DNA from: Panulirus ornatus
Lineage: Eukaryota; Arthropoda; Malacostraca; Decapoda; Palinuridae
DNA length: 64,000 bases
Assembly (NCBI RefSeq): GCF_036320965.1
Contig: NC_092226.1
Coordinates: 24,629,002-24,693,001, forward strand
Direction of reading: 5' to 3'
Shown here: positions 1 through 12,694 of the stretch, piece by piece
Position numbering within the stretch: the stretch's first letter is position 1
Layout: the number at the start of each line of letters is the position of its first letter
Notes under the pieces: generated by a model
Told to the model about the DNA's origin: nothing
The model's database searches: none
What the model saw: the letters and a program-made list of their open reading frames with translations, nothing else
Position numbers and translations under genes: made by a program

Positions 1-2346
1 TTCATGCACCCATGTAACCTCTACATACACCCATGTAACCCCTTCATGCACCCATGTAACCTCTACATACACCCATGTAACCCCTTCATGCACCCATGTA
101 ACCTCTACATACACCCATGTAACCCCTTCATGCACCCATGTAACCTCTACATACACCCATGTAACCCCTTCATGCACCCATGTAACCTCTACATACACCC
201 ATGTAACCCCTTCATGCACCCATGTAACCTCTACATACACCCATGTAACCCCTTCATGCACCCATGTAACCTCTACATACACCCATGTAACCCCTTCATG
301 CACCCATGTAACCTCTACATACACCCATGTAACCCCTTCATGCACCCATGTAACCTCTACATACACCCATGTAACCCCTTCATGCACCCATGTAACCTCT
401 ACATACACCCATGTAACCCCTTCATGCACCCATGTAACCTCTACATACACCCATGTAACCCCTTCATGCACCCATGTAACCTCTACATACACCCATGTAA
501 CCCCTTCATGCACCCATGTAACCTCTACATACACCCATGTAACCCCTTCATGCACCCATGTAACCTCTACATACACCCATGTAACCCCTTCATGCACCCA
601 TGTAACCTCTACATACACCCATGTAACCCCTTCATGCACCCATGTAACCTCTACATACACCCATGTAACCCCTTCATGCACCCATGTAACCCCTTCATGC
701 ACCCATGTAACCTCTACATACACCCATGTAACCCCTTCATGCACCCATGTAACCTCTACATACACCCATGTAACCCCTTCATGCACCCATGTAACCTCTA
801 CATACACCCATGTAACCCCTTCATGCACCCATGTAACCTCTACATACACCCATGTAACCCCTTCATGCACCCATGTAACCTCTACATACACCCATGTAAC
901 CCCTTCATGCACCCATGTAACCTCTACATACACCCATGTAACCCCTTCATGCACCCATGTAACCTCTACATACACCCATGTAACCCCTTCATGCACCCAT
1001 GTAACCTCTACATACACCCATGTAACCCCTTCATGCACCCATGTAACCTCTACATACACCCATGTAACCCCTTCATGCACCCATGTAACCTCTACATACA
1101 CCCATGTAACCCCTTCATGCACCCATGTAACCTCTACATACACCCATGTAACCCCTTCATGCACCCATGTAACCCCTTCATGCACCCATGTAACCTCTAC
1201 ATACACCCATGTAACCCCTTCATGCACCCATGTAACCTCTACATACACCCATGTAACCCCTTCATGCACCCATGTAACCTCTACATACACCCATGTAACC
1301 CCTTCATGCACCCATGTAACCTCTACATACACCCATGTAACCCCTTCATGCACCCATGTAACCTCTACATACACCCATGTAACCCCTTCATGCACCCATG
1401 TAACCTCTACATACACCCATGTAACCCCTTCATGCACCCATGTAACCTCTACATACACCCATGTAACCCCTTCATGCACCCATGTAACCTCTACATACAC
1501 CCATGTAACCCCTTCATGCACCCATGTAACCTCTACATACACCCATGTAACCCCTTCATGCACCCATGTAACCTCTACATACACCCATGTAACCCCTTCA
1601 TGCACCCATGTAACCTCTACATACACCCATGTAACCCCTTCATGCACCCATGTAACCTCTACATACACCCATGTAACCCCTTCATGCACCCATGTAACCT
1701 CTACATACACCCATGTAACCCCTTCATGCACCCATGTAACCTCTACATACACCCATGTAACCCCTTCATGCACCCATGTAACCTCTACATACACCCATGT
1801 AACCCCTTCATGCACCCATGTAACCTCTACATACACCCATGTAACCCCTTCATGCACCCATGTAACCTCTACATACACCCATGTAACCCCTTCATGCACC
1901 CATGTAACCTCTACATACACCCATGTAACCCCTTCATGCACCCATGTAACCTCTACATACACCCATGTAACCCCTTCATGCACCCATGTAACCTCTACAT
2001 ACACCCATGTAACCCCTTCATGCACCCATGTAACCTCTACATACACCCATGTAACCCCTTCATGCACCCATGTAACCTCTACATACACCCATGTAACCCC
2101 TTCATGCACCCATGTAACCTCTACATACACCCATGTAACCCCTTCATGCACCCATGTAACCTCTACATACACCCATGTAACCCCTTCATGCACCCATGTA
2201 ATCTCTACATACACCCATGTAACCCCTTCATGCACCCATGTAACCTCTACATACACCCATGTAACCCCTTCATGCACCCATGTAAACTCTACATACACCC
2301 ATGTAACCCCTTCATGCACCCATGTAACCTCTACATACACCCATGT
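1..2346. repeat. 42-bp minisatellite/satellite array, left edge not reached
   Basis: About 56 head-to-tail copies of a 42-bp unit made of two similar 21-bp halves (TTCATGCACCCATGTAACC and CTACATACACCCATGTAACC, each plus a short linker). Copies are almost identical; the only substitutions I see are near the right end (about 2202 and 2285), then the array stops at CCATGT. Extra 21-bp half units occur near 673 and 1156, exactly 483 bp apart (11.5 units). The unit is a multiple of three with no in-frame stop, so it reads as an artificial 792-residue frame (HPCN/PF/LYI repeats). No flanking gene structure supports translation. Confidence 0.95.
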
Positions 2347-3261
2347 CTTCCAGTAATCTTCACATCACATCGTTTACGTTGATTTAGCTTCTCTGACCAA
2401 CAGCTGTGACTAATGACATGTAATCATCTCAAGTTTTAGTTCATTATTTTCATGCCACACCGCTGTAGTCACGATTAACGTCTTACATCTGTCTTCATCT
2501 AAACTTCGACTCCTAGAATACTACAGTCACTTAGAAGTTAGTGAATTACCTACAACGATCAATCTGCTACAGACAGTTAACAGAGTAGTGGTGACAGTGT
2601 TTACATGCTCGGCTCGCTGTACCGCTCCCTCCTCCTCCTCCTCCTCCTTCCCTCAGCTACGCCAGAGATCATCCCACACCCAACCCCCTTCCCCATCCGC
2701 GCTCTGCCAGCCCCCCCACTTCCCGCGTCCACACCTTCGCTCTTGCATGACGTTGAACGGAAAAAAGACAGGTCCCTAAGTATGCACATAAAGATTTTTT
2801 GTTTTATCGTAATTCACTTTACTGTTAGATGCATTTTTTTTTTATCACGTTTTTGTTCCTATTCGCCAAAGGGAGTCGAACTGGAGGTCGAGGGTTTGAG
2901 GGGTTCACGGTAGGTTGTATGTGTCACTAAAGAACATGTGTTCACATGGTGTAAACTGTTGCAGGTGATACGTGGTAGTTGTGGAGAGTGGTTGTAGGTG
3001 AGTGCTAGAGGCTGAGTATCCATCAGGAGGAGAGAGTGGTAAAGTGTGATTGTTGGAGAGTGCCAGGGGGTGGAGTGCCCATCAGGTGAGAAGAGGAGTG
3101 CCACACAACCCTCGCCGCCTCTCTACGGAAGTTCACCTCACACAGCAACATGCCTGGCTGATCCGACCACCTCCACGAGTCGTTACTACGACACCTACGC
3201 TGCTGCCCTCGTCACCGCCATCTGTAGGATGAACACCGTAGCTGCTGCTGCTGTACCCATC
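2347..3261. other. Non-repetitive spacer, no gene recognised
   Basis: Mixed-composition sequence with a short (CTC)n tract near 2628-2648 and a weak two-copy repeat near 2995-3085 (GAGAGTGGT..GTGCCAGGGGGTGGAGTGCCCATCAGG-like halves). The open frames here are short and overlap on both strands. I see no gene. Confidence 0.5.
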
Positions 3262-3730
3262 ATCACTGCTATTGGTCATCACCAACGCCATCACCATGAC
3301 CTCTACCACCGCCATATCTACCATGAACCATCACCCATCATCGCCACATCTACCATGACCCATCACCCATCATCGCCTCATCTACCATGAACTATCACCA
3401 TTACCACATCTACCGTGAAACATTACCATCACCTTTAACATCGCCATATCCACCGTGAACCATCATCATCATATCTACCATGGTCATATCTACCACGAAC
3501 CATCATTATCAACTCTACCGTCACCACATCTCCTGTGCACCATTCAGTCACCACATCCACCAACATCAGCTTAATGACCAACATTCCCACCAGTTTGCCA
3601 TCACCGTCTCTACCACTTCCTGCATTACCACCAGTATCTTCACCATAACTGCCATCTTCTCCCTCAACCATCTATATCATCACCAAAGACACCACCTCTT
3701 CCATCTTCCTCTCCACCAATGCCATTACTA
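3262..3730. repeat. Degenerate CA-rich minisatellite (CCATCAYC/ATCTACCATGAACC)
   Basis: Imperfect tandem copies of roughly 30-40 bp built from ATCTACCATGAACCATCACC blocks. They are best ordered near 3310-3420 and decay towards 3730. The low-complexity His/Tyr/Ser open frames across it are a by-product. Confidence 0.7.
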
Positions 3731-3823
3731 ACAAGCCCTCCTCCCTCTTTCCCCCTTAATTACCCCCACTTATTAGTGTCGTTCTTTCAGCACAGTAAAG
3801 GTAATGACCTCCACCTCCATTTC

Positions 3824-3990
3824 CCGACGCCGGGGTGATGCTCCCTTTAGTACCTCCCCTCTCCCGACTCTCTGGTATATCGCCCCAGAGCATCACACCC
3901 CCTCCCGACGCCCGGGTATAGCTGCCCCATAACACCTTCCTCCCTCCCGACGCCCGGGTGTAGCTCCCCTCCCCTCTAGCATCACCCCCT
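3824..3990. repeat. Short tandem repeat with CCCGACGCCCGGGTRTAGCTSC core
   Basis: Three to four diverged copies of a unit of about 40 bp, with the CCCGACGCC(C)GGG core near 3824, 3904 and 3945, separated by C/T-rich linkers. Confidence 0.6.
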
Positions 3991-4185
3991 CCACCCTCCA
4001 GCCTTCAACACGGAGGGTGGTCTGGCGTGAGTGGCTGGCATGTGTCCCGTGATGGCTCGTACATCAAGTAATGATTGTGCTGATAATTGAAGCAGACGTG
4101 CTGAGATGAGAGCCGGGGTGTGTGCTGCCGGCCTGGACCCGTGCCATGCTGGCTGCCCCGGCGAGCGGCCCCCTGCTAACTGGGA

Positions 4186-4478
4186 GGGTTCTATGGCGAC
4201 TTGTAAGGGTTCTGTGGCATCTGTGAGGGTTCTGAGAGAGCCGTGGCAACTGTGAGGGTTCTGATGGTGCCATGGTAACTGTAAGTATGCTATGGTAGTT
4301 CCATAGGCACCATGGTAACTCCAAGGATGCCATGGTAGTTCTGAGAGTGCCATAGTAGCTGTAAGTGCGCCGTGGTAACTGTGAAAGTGCCGTGGTAACT
4401 ATAAAGGTGCCGTGGTAACTATAAAGGTGCCGTGGTAACTGTGAAGGTGCCGTGGTAACTGAGGTTACCGTGCTAAGT
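4186..4478. repeat. About 20-bp minisatellite (GTGCCGTGGTAACTATAAAG)
   Basis: Roughly 14 tandem copies. The unit is most regular at 4370-4460 and degrades to the left, where TGCCATGGTAACTGTAAG variants occur. The open frames on the minus strand are derived from the repeat. Confidence 0.8.
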
Positions 4479-4818
4479 GGAAGTTTGCCTTGGTGATGAT
4501 GGTAGTGAGAATGAAATGTTTGACTCTGGGGGCGCTATGATTCATGTGGTATTACCTTAGTAGTCATGCTAGTTTCTGACGTTACCATAGCGAGCGTGTA
4601 GTATCCATGATGACGCTAATGGTGCCGTAGTACAGGAAGGGAGTGTGTGATGGGTCACCAGATGAGGTGCAGCAAGTTAAGCTAAAGGCCATGTCGTGGT
4701 AAGACAACACAGCCTTATGGGAGCGTCTGTACACGAACTGGGAGACCACAGTTGAAGGCTGTATCATGTAAGAAACTCTCTTCGCAGAGGAACGGACGTG
4801 CGTTGTTCCATCTCGGTC

Positions 4819-4819
<1 letters not shown>

Positions 4820-4873
<54 letters not shown>
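4820..4873. repeat. (TG)n microsatellite
   Basis: Uninterrupted TG dinucleotide run of about 27 units, flanked by non-repetitive sequence. Confidence 0.97.
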
Positions 4874-4875
<2 letters not shown>

Positions 4876-5100
4876 CTATCCTTGTGAGGAACTTAACGCG
4901 AAAAGTCACGGCAACATGTATGCTTGGCTGCAGTTATCAAGATTGGAACTGGCTAGATATCGACTGAGCATCGCCCTCATCATGGGTAGATGAAAAGAAA
5001 ATAAGTGAATTTAACCAATCGCGAAAACCTCCCGTAGGCGACACCTCCCGCGTTATCTTTTACATATCCTCCCTGGGCGTTTATGGTACTCGTACCATAG

Positions 5101-5300
5101 AAAGAGGAATGAAGACAGGTCATCCTCCACTAAGGAGAGGAATGAAGACAGGTCATCCTTCCCTGAGGAGAGGAATGGAGACAGGTCATCCTCCACTAAG
5201 GAGAGGAATTAAGACAGGTCATCCTCCACTAAGGAGAGGAATCAAGACAGGTCATCCTCCATTAAGGAGAGGAATGAAGACAGGTCATCCTCCACTAAGG
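5101..5300. repeat. 33-bp minisatellite, six copies
   Basis: Six copies of AGAGGAATGAAGACAGGTCA plus TCCTCCACTAAGG, with few substitutions. Because 33 is a multiple of three, it gives an 11-residue repeat (MKTGHPPLRRG) in an open frame with no other coding evidence. A family C repeat copy begins about 45 bp downstream. Confidence 0.9.
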
Positions 5301-5344
5301 GCTTTTGACAGGCATCGGCCTTTCATATGGCAACTGAAGTCTGT

Positions 5345-5540
5345 GACTCATGTTACCGGACTCCACCTGCTCGAGGTTACACCGCGAGTGAAAACTCACC
5401 TTCAGCGAGGCTGAATCTCGCGGGCTACTGTCTCGTTAAAAACTTATCACTGTAAAGGAGCTATCATTTCCCTGTTACTGGAAGTAGCGCAGCCTAGGGT
5501 TGTACGAGGCTCCGGAAAATAGGTCCTGGGTAGCATTAAG
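5345..5540 (+). mobile_element. Dispersed family C repeat, copy 1
   Basis: Diverged copy of an interspersed repeat of about 200 bp. Its landmarks, in order, are TTACCGGACTCCACCTGC, a GAGTGAAAACTCACCTT..GCGAGGCTG block, an ACTGTCTCG block, AAAGGAG..ATC..CCTG, and the best conserved part GTAGCGCAGCCT followed by CCTGGGTA. Other copies lie near 10449, 31376, 57425 and 59920, with a minus-strand fragment near 61085. No protein and no clear tRNA promoter boxes were seen. It is probably a SINE or a non-autonomous fragment of another retroposon. Confidence 0.6.
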
Positions 5541-5545
5541 ACTCG

Positions 5546-6160
5546 TAGAAATTGATCCTGGGGTAATTATAGATAAATAAGTGAAAATAAGTCTGTCTTA
5601 GCCAAGGGCAACGTATTTGCTGTGTTCATCACTTCCCTGGTTTCAGGCGTTTCTCATAAGGAATAAAAGATAGAGTCTGGTGGATTTAGTATATGTTCCC
5701 CTATTAATTAAATCCTTTTGAAGAAAAAAAAAACATATGTATTCTAAGAGCAGATGGCAGTGGGAGAGGAAAAATGAAAGACTCAAGAAAGAAGGGAACG
5801 TGACAGAACTTAGAAATGAACGAGAAAGAGCAACATTGGAAAAGTTCGTTTTCCACTACAACAGAAAATGGAAGTATAGGGACAAACGACACCCTTTCTC
5901 TAGCACCATCATAGACATCATAGTGCTGCTCTTAGACATGTACCGTAGTTTGAGATGAAATGATCCGTTGTAATGAGTTTTAACACTCAAAAGATAAAAA
6001 GAAATTAAAGATAGTTATGAGAAACCCTTGCCTGTGTCTGCTGGAAATAAGATAGTGACGAATTACGGATGTGTGGAGAGAAATGATGACCTCGGAAGAC
6101 CTGAGAGGGAGGTGAGGTGAGTATGAGGACGTGGGTGTATGGAGTAAAGCAAGAACCTAT
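5546..6160. other. AT-leaning spacer, no gene recognised
   Basis: Unique-looking sequence with short overlapping frames at 5704-5958 on both strands (Lys/Glu-rich on plus, Phe/Ser-rich on minus). That pattern is typical of a purine-rich strand rather than of coding sequence. Confidence 0.4.
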
Positions 6161-6322
6161 GTGGTGTAGCGTTTAGTGTTGCTGACCGTGACGCATTCAC
6201 GGGCATAGGATCGAATTCTGGTTGCGGTAATCGACCCACAGTCAACCCAGCTGTCCATCCATCCCGAGGGATCGGTCAGTAAACAAGGTACCTATCTTAG
6301 GCTAGCGAATATGTATATTACC
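6161..6322 (+). mobile_element. tRNA-derived SINE, copy S1
   Basis: The head resembles a tRNA gene: an A-box-like TAGCGTTTAGTG at 6167-6178 and a B-box-like GGATCGAATTC at 6208-6218. The spacing fits an RNA polymerase III type 2 promoter. The body follows: CCACAGTCAACCCAGCTGT, CATCC..CCGAGGGATCGGTC, then ACCTATCTTAGGCTAG. The same body occurs near 51535 and 61740 (plus) and near 44150 and 45830 (minus). It is not a functional tRNA gene, because the arms do not pair into a cloverleaf and the body continues past the head. Confidence 0.75.
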
Positions 6323-7289
6323 CATGCCTTACAGATAAAAAAGAAAAAGAAGAGATGGGGGAGCGAGTAAATGTGAGAGTCCAAATGACAAATTGATACG
6401 ATGAAGCTGCTGTACCACAGAGGAAACATGAGCAGGTCTCTTACAATACTGTTCACCAGCAGTTTGGTTCCGTGGGTGTCACTTTAACTATATTGTTTGC
6501 TGAAAACAAGTTATAACGTCAGTTTGCTTTCATGCCGAGAGAGATGATGTACATGAATAGTTAGTTACTCCTTACGAATATGAAGTTCCAAGTTTGAAAG
6601 ATTATTTGTAGATATTTTCAGGAAGGTTAATAGAACTGTTGGGGGCCTCCCTGTAGGGCGGGTTTGAAGAGAGAGTTTGTCCCTCGCCTTAACGCTCCCA
6701 TCTCGAACTGTCATAGAACTCTCCCTTCAGATCCTGCTCTTTTTTTTTTTTTTCTAGATGTCAGTCTTAGAAACCCCTTAAGAGGCCCTCCTCGACCATT
6801 TTGAGGGTCGAGGGGAGGTTATAGATGAGAGGCCCCTTAGTGAGCGTTAAGAGAGGCGCTTCATTCAACATTAGATAGCTCTGGATAGACATTACGAGTC
6901 TCTTGGTACACTGAGGCCCATCTGACCATCGACTGCTGCTGCATACATTAACCCAAACGAGTCGGCGAAACTTAGAGCCAATGCGTCAGAAACTGGATGA
7001 TATACTACGATGACTTGGGTGTCCACACAGCTCGAGTTTTAGCGACTTGATATGACGGTGTTACGTATCCGTCGCCAAAATGGGGGTATGTACAGTGTAT
7101 TCCTCACCAAAATGGGAGGTATGTGTTGTCTGTTCCTCGCCATCCTTCACCCCTTCCTTCCCCTATCCCGCACCCTCCTCCTAAGGACAGGGAAATTGTG
7201 TTAAATTTAATGTTTTCTTTTTAATGCGCATTTTACGTGGACTAGGTGGACGATAAACTAGGTTTGCGACACGAACAGAGGTCAGGGGC
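6323..7289. other. Spacer with a short hairpin, no gene recognised
   Basis: Mostly unique sequence. At about 6783-6818 an inverted repeat (CCTCCTCGACC / GGGTCGAGGGGAGG) could form a hairpin. A T-run lies at about 6740-6753. Near 7070-7140 there are two copies of a unit of about 37 bp containing CCAAAATGGG.GGTATGT. Confidence 0.4.
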
Positions 7290-8105
7290 GGGGTTTCTTG
7301 TGTGGTGAGTGGATGTGGCTTTCTTTGTAGTGAGGCAATGTGGCTCCTTGTACAGTGAGGGAGTTTGGCTTCGTGGTTCCTTATGTGGTGAGAGAGTGTT
7401 GTTCCTTGTGTGGTAAGAGGATGTGGTTTCTTGTGTGTTGAGGGGATGTGACTCCCTGTGTGGTGAGGGCGTGTGGCTCCCTGTGTGGTGAGGGCGCGTG
7501 GCGCCCTGTGTGGTGAGGGGATGTGGCTTCCTGTGTGGTGATGGAATGTGGCTCCCTGTGTGGTGAGGGCGTGTGGCTCCCTGTGTGGTGAGGGGGTGTG
7601 GCTCCCTGTGGGGTGATGGAATGTGGCTCCCTGTGTGGTGAGGGAATGTGGTGTCCTGTGTAGTGAGGGAATGTTGATCCCTGTGGGGTGAGAGGGTTAA
7701 GTTCCCTGTGTTGTGAGGGAATGTGGTTCCCTGTGTGATGAATAAGTTTACCTACCTGTGTTGTGAGTGAGTTGACTGGATGTGTGGAGAGGATGTGGTT
7801 CCTTTTGTGGTGAGGAGCTATAATTCCCTGTGTGGTGAAATGTGACTCCCTGTGTGGTGAGTGTCATTCCCTCTGTGGTGAGTGTGGTTCCCTGTGTGGT
7901 GAGGTGTGGCTCCCTGTGTGGTGAGATGTGGTTCCCTGTGTGGTGAGAGTACGTGGTTCACTATGTGGTGAGATGTGGCTTCCTGTGTGGTGAGAGAGTG
8001 AGGTTCCATGTGCGGTCCCTATGTGGTGAGGAGATGTGGCTCCCTCTGTGGTGTGGGAGTGTGGTTTCTTTTGTGGTGAGGTGGCGTGGCTCCCTGTATG
8101 GAAGG
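7290..8105. repeat. 24-bp minisatellite (ATGTGGCTCCCTGTGTGGTGAGGG)
   Basis: About 34 tandem copies with variable divergence. The most regular part is 7440-7650 and the edges are degraded. The unit is a multiple of three, which explains several open frames on both strands (His/Thr-rich on minus, Val/Gly/Leu-rich on plus). Confidence 0.9.
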
Positions 8106-8914
8106 AGGTTTGCTTTAGTGTATGGTGAGGAATGGGGAGGTCTCTGGCATAAGAGGGAGGACCGTAAGGAAGAGATAGAGGTCACGAATTACAAAGGGGG
8201 AGAGGACGTAGAAGCTGAGATTTAAAGGGTGTAAAGCAGGAGGAGACTACAGTCGATAAAGGGGCGAATAAAGGAAGCAGTGATATACAAAGGGAAGAAG
8301 AGGAAGGAGGAGGCTGTAATTTACAAGGGAAAGGGAAGAAAGTTGTAGTGTCGTGATTAGAGAAAGGGGTGGAGTGTCGAGAGAGAGGAGTGGAAAGAGG
8401 GTATTAGGTCAAGTGGAGGGTAGTGGGGAACTTTGACATCTTGGAAAGATTAATGGTTTGGTGTGTTATGTGCCATGGTATGCACGAGCATATGCATATG
8501 GTGACTTGGAAGGGAGATGGTAGAGGAGTGACTTCTGATCTGATGACGGGGCTGTCAAAGGACAGGTTTGGTTGGAGAAGATAAAGGTTCTGATGTGGAT
8601 AAAAGCGAACTGGAGGGTAGTTTTGATACCACTGAAGGGTGAGCCATTGTTTTGATGTCAGCAAACGGGAGGTGGATGATGAAGGTTCAGGGGAACGTGG
8701 TGGAGGCTGGACGGCAGTATATGGGTTGAATGAAAGCTCTGAAGTCATTAACGTAGAGGTTAATGAAAGTTATTTACGTCACATGGTGTTTGTGAGACGA
8801 TGGAGACTGACCTGGCAAATGTATCTGCTTGAAGTAAGGTTCATAAGAACAGTGAAAGCTAAACGAACAATCATAAGTAGTTATAATTAATCACTGTATT
8901 TACCATAAGCCCAT
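8106..8914. other. Purine-rich spacer with weak tandem structure
   Basis: 8150-8400 is G/A-rich, with loose repeats of about 37 bp containing TTACAAAGGG/GGAGGAGG. 8400-8900 is unique-looking, with overlapping frames on both strands and no recognised domain. Confidence 0.35.
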
Positions 8915-9345
8915 ATACTATGACGCAGGCAAATCACCACATACGCTTGACAGACATGAGTGTACGGAGCAATACAAATTCAGGTGAATGTATTGCAAGC
9001 AACAGAGGTTAAGCTGAGGATCCCATGTATTCAGTACATAGACTCCCACATCATAGGTGGGATGGACACGTATTTACTAGACGGGAGAGGAGACGATAAG
9101 GCTGATTACAGACGTCGAGTTAGCTATCATACATGAATATGAACAGGGAGAGCAGTACATACATATGCTACAAAGCATAATGGGTACATTCAGTTATATT
9201 AAAGAAATTTCACCGCCTTGCAGAGTCCGGGTACAGGAGTTGAACATCCTCAAGTACGTCAGTGTCAATGAAGTATTTACAGAGTTCATAAAACATGAGA
9301 CCTGGAGGCCTTACGTCGGGGATAAAAGGGGCATTACATTGTGTA
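8915..9345 (-). mobile_element. Dispersed element X, copy 1 (inverted relative to 52.8-53.5 kb)
   Basis: Reverse complement of the segment starting near 52811. The best blocks are 9128-9345: CATGAATATGAACAG, GCATAATGGGTACA, CGCCTTGCAGAG.CCGGGTACA and CCTTACGTCGGGGATAAA correspond to 52811-53030 on the other strand. Read on minus, a short conserved peptide is visible (FIPDVRPPG..FYELCKYFI, then EDVQLLYPDSAR), also traceable in the second copy. The protein family is unknown to me. The strand given is arbitrary and follows this peptide. Confidence 0.55.
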
Positions 9346-10169
<824 letters not shown>

Positions 10170-10448
10170 CTGAAAAACTGAGGTTAAATTAACGTAGAAA
10201 TGATGCTGGTGATACACTTCATAACATTCTATAAGCCGTAGGAAAGCAAGGCATTTTGAAAGGTGACTCTTTTTTTTAAGCCTGGGAACAGATTTCAAGG
10301 TAAGCGTGCGGGTTTAATTTTGTTCAGATATTGAAGTATCTTTGACCAATATCTGGGCCATGAGATGCAACGTGTCTCCCGTGAATTAGTAACAAACAAA
10401 CGCGTAAACACTTTAGAATGTGTTTTACATGTTTGTATAGAACCGGGA

Positions 10449-10611
10449 TCTGCTTACTTTAGATTACACCCGGCCGGAAAATCACCTTAGCGAGGCTGTA
10501 TCTCTGTCAGTTGACTTCATACTTTAAAGGAGTCTATCCTGCCCCAGCTACTGAGTGTAGCGCAGTCTTGGAGTTTCAAAAGCCCTTGAATCACCGTGAA
10601 GGGGGTTCTTC

Positions 10612-10613
<2 letters not shown>
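10449..10613 (+). mobile_element. Dispersed family C repeat, copy 2, ending at an AT array
   Basis: Matches copy 1 through GATTACACC..GAAAATCACCTTAGCGAGGCTGTATCTCT, AAAGGAGTCTATCCTGCCCC, CTACTGAGTGTAGCGCAGTCTTGGAG and AGCCCTTGAATCACC. The right end runs straight into a (TA)n array at 10614, consistent with a simple-repeat tail. Confidence 0.65.
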
Positions 10614-10688
<75 letters not shown>

Positions 10689-10697
10689 TTATTATTA
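10614..10697. repeat. (AT)n microsatellite with (ATT) end
   Basis: AT run at 10614-10682 followed by a few ATT units. It abuts family C copy 2 on its left. Confidence 0.97.
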
Positions 10698-10862
10698 TAC
10701 AACTCGGGGAAACGTTTCATGGGTCGTCTACACCCCACACAGGAGCAGGTATATGATGTACGTCTTTGAGGCTAAGAGGTTCTCAACAACACTGTACCCC
10801 TATCCGTCCATTGACTATGATAAAGCTTTACTGAAAGCTGTAACCGCTTACAGAAGCACTAG

Positions 10863-10865
<3 letters not shown>

Positions 10866-10919
<54 letters not shown>
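10866..10919. repeat. (CA)n microsatellite
   Basis: Uninterrupted CA run of about 27 units. Confidence 0.97.
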
Positions 10920-10921
<2 letters not shown>

Positions 10922-11950
10922 GATCACGGCCTTTGATTTTTTTTTATACAAATTGATGACGTGGACAGTCAACATTTCTTCGAGAGATGTAGGGATAGAG
11001 CAACTAGAGGACATTGAAATTAAGCAGGGAACTTGTCAGAACAGATGTTAAGTTAGTGCTAATACAGTATGAGAGTAGTGGATGTATGGACTATGATGAC
11101 TCAGGACATGCTTAATGCAGACAGCATGCATAAGGTCAAGGAGGTGTATGATGATAGAGAATGGTCAAGAGACACGCACACATACACGCATACACCTGTG
11201 TTAAGCTGACGTATCCATGTTTACTTGGTAATTTAGGCCCATCAACAGCCAGTGTCATTTAAGGACGTCTCTGTTACATCCAGCAACTGAAAAATCTTTA
11301 AACACCTTTAAGGTGAAGAACAATTCTACCTAGTATACATGTGTTCACCATATACATATGTACCTTGAAACGTATTACTCTTTTGCAGACCTACCCATAC
11401 ACTGCCACGAATGGTCTCAGTGTTGCCTTACCAGTGATCTTATTTTCTTTGGTGGTCAAATAAACTGTTGCGACCAAGCGACGCAGTCACTGCTTGGCAT
11501 GTACAGTTTGAAAACATGTTGCGTCACTTGGTGAGAGAGGGTGAGGACAGTAGAAAGAAAGAAAAAAAAAAAGAAGTGCGGAAAATAAGGTGATTCTGCC
11601 GCTTCCGTTTTAACCGAGAGTCTATTTTTACCCGCCGCCCCTGCTCGAGCGGCTTCAGCAACTCACCCTGATGCTTAAACCGAGGCTTCGGCGTCACCAT
11701 CCAATTATCTGCTTAGTGGCGTTGCCGCCAGAGGACAGGTGAGGCGGGGAGGGAACCCGCCACACATTTCTCCCTCTTAATTACTTTCCCCTTCCCTTTG
11801 AAGCGAAACTAATTACTAGTAGATTGAAAAAATGGTTAAATAAAGGATTGATGTGCATTATTATTTATTCAAGAAGTTACATTAAGCCGAAGAGGTGCTG
11901 AAACCAAGCACCTTGTGTGATGTGTGTAACCTGTTTTGTTGACATTGGGA
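10920..11950. other. Spacer with GC-balanced islands, no gene recognised
   Basis: Unique-looking sequence with no long open frame. 11590-11830 is free of simple repeats and includes TTAATTACTTTCC and AACTAATTACTAG homeodomain-type ATTA sites. This could be conserved non-coding DNA, but that cannot be judged from one sequence. Confidence 0.3.
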
Positions 11951-12145
11951 AGGCGCGCGATTGGCGCAGCTGCCGCCCTTCAGCTGGCTTCAGCCAATCA
12001 GGCGCCGCACATGGAGGAAAAAAACCCATCGCCGCAGAAGCAGCTTAAATGTAATCCTGTAATCGCCCCTTCGACTCGGCCTTTTACGGTGTCGATGTTC
12101 ACAGTTGGATTTTGCATTATTTTAGGATCTAGGGGTATAAATGCA
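11951..12145 (+). promoter_or_regulatory. Possible core promoter: inverted CCAAT boxes and TATA-like motif
   Basis: GATTGG (inverted CCAAT) at 11959-11964 and CCAAT at 11994-11998 sit in short GC-rich contexts (GCGCGATTGGCGC and AGCCAATCAGGCGC) that mirror each other. TATAAAT follows at 12136-12142. CCAAT boxes of this kind bind NF-Y in animals. No convincing first exon follows, because a TG microsatellite starts at 12171. This is a weak candidate only. Confidence 0.2.
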
Positions 12146-12165
12146 TCCTAGATTTACTACAATAA

Positions 12166-12170
<5 letters not shown>

Positions 12171-12219
<49 letters not shown>
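12171..12219. repeat. (TG)n microsatellite
   Basis: Uninterrupted TG run of about 24 units. Confidence 0.97.
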
Positions 12220-12220
<1 letters not shown>

Positions 12221-12694
12221 TTTCATTCAGATTACGTATTTTCCTGTCACGTTATGCACTACAGGAAGAATTTTTTTCATTAAGGTATTAACTGAAAAAA
12301 CAAAATGCCTCGTAGAACAGTTTAAGTTCTGAGGTGGATTTCGTACTAAGTGAACTTGCTTCTTTTTCCATTTAAAATGGTGTAGAGCTTATTTTTTTTC
12401 TAACCAGGCATTCTTTTTTCTTTACCTAATAGCAGCTTTTTTTTTTGTAGGGGAACATAAGTGTTTCTTGGTGAACGAAATCTGTACCTGAAAATGGGCA
12501 TTTTGAATCATTTATTTTTAGGTGGAGGAAACATAATGTTCTTTTGCGTTGTTTAATAGTGTTTAAGATCGAGAATTAGATAGTCTGTGTCAAGGGTTAT
12601 TATCCGGCTATTTGTAAGTGATAACAGCTGTCAGTAATTACTTTTCTTGCACTTAGCGCCTCACAAGACAGTCGCTGCCTGAACGTTTCTTTAA
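12220..12694. other. T-rich spacer, no gene recognised
   Basis: Several T-runs of 6-9 bases and no open frame with a recognisable product. Confidence 0.35.

Noticed and set aside
4..2382. 792-residue open frame of HPCN repeats as a structural or antifreeze-like protein
   Set aside because: The frame is only the 42-bp tandem unit read in phase. Another frame and one minus frame are open as well, there is no start context or flanking coding sequence, and changes at the right edge show no preference for silent positions.
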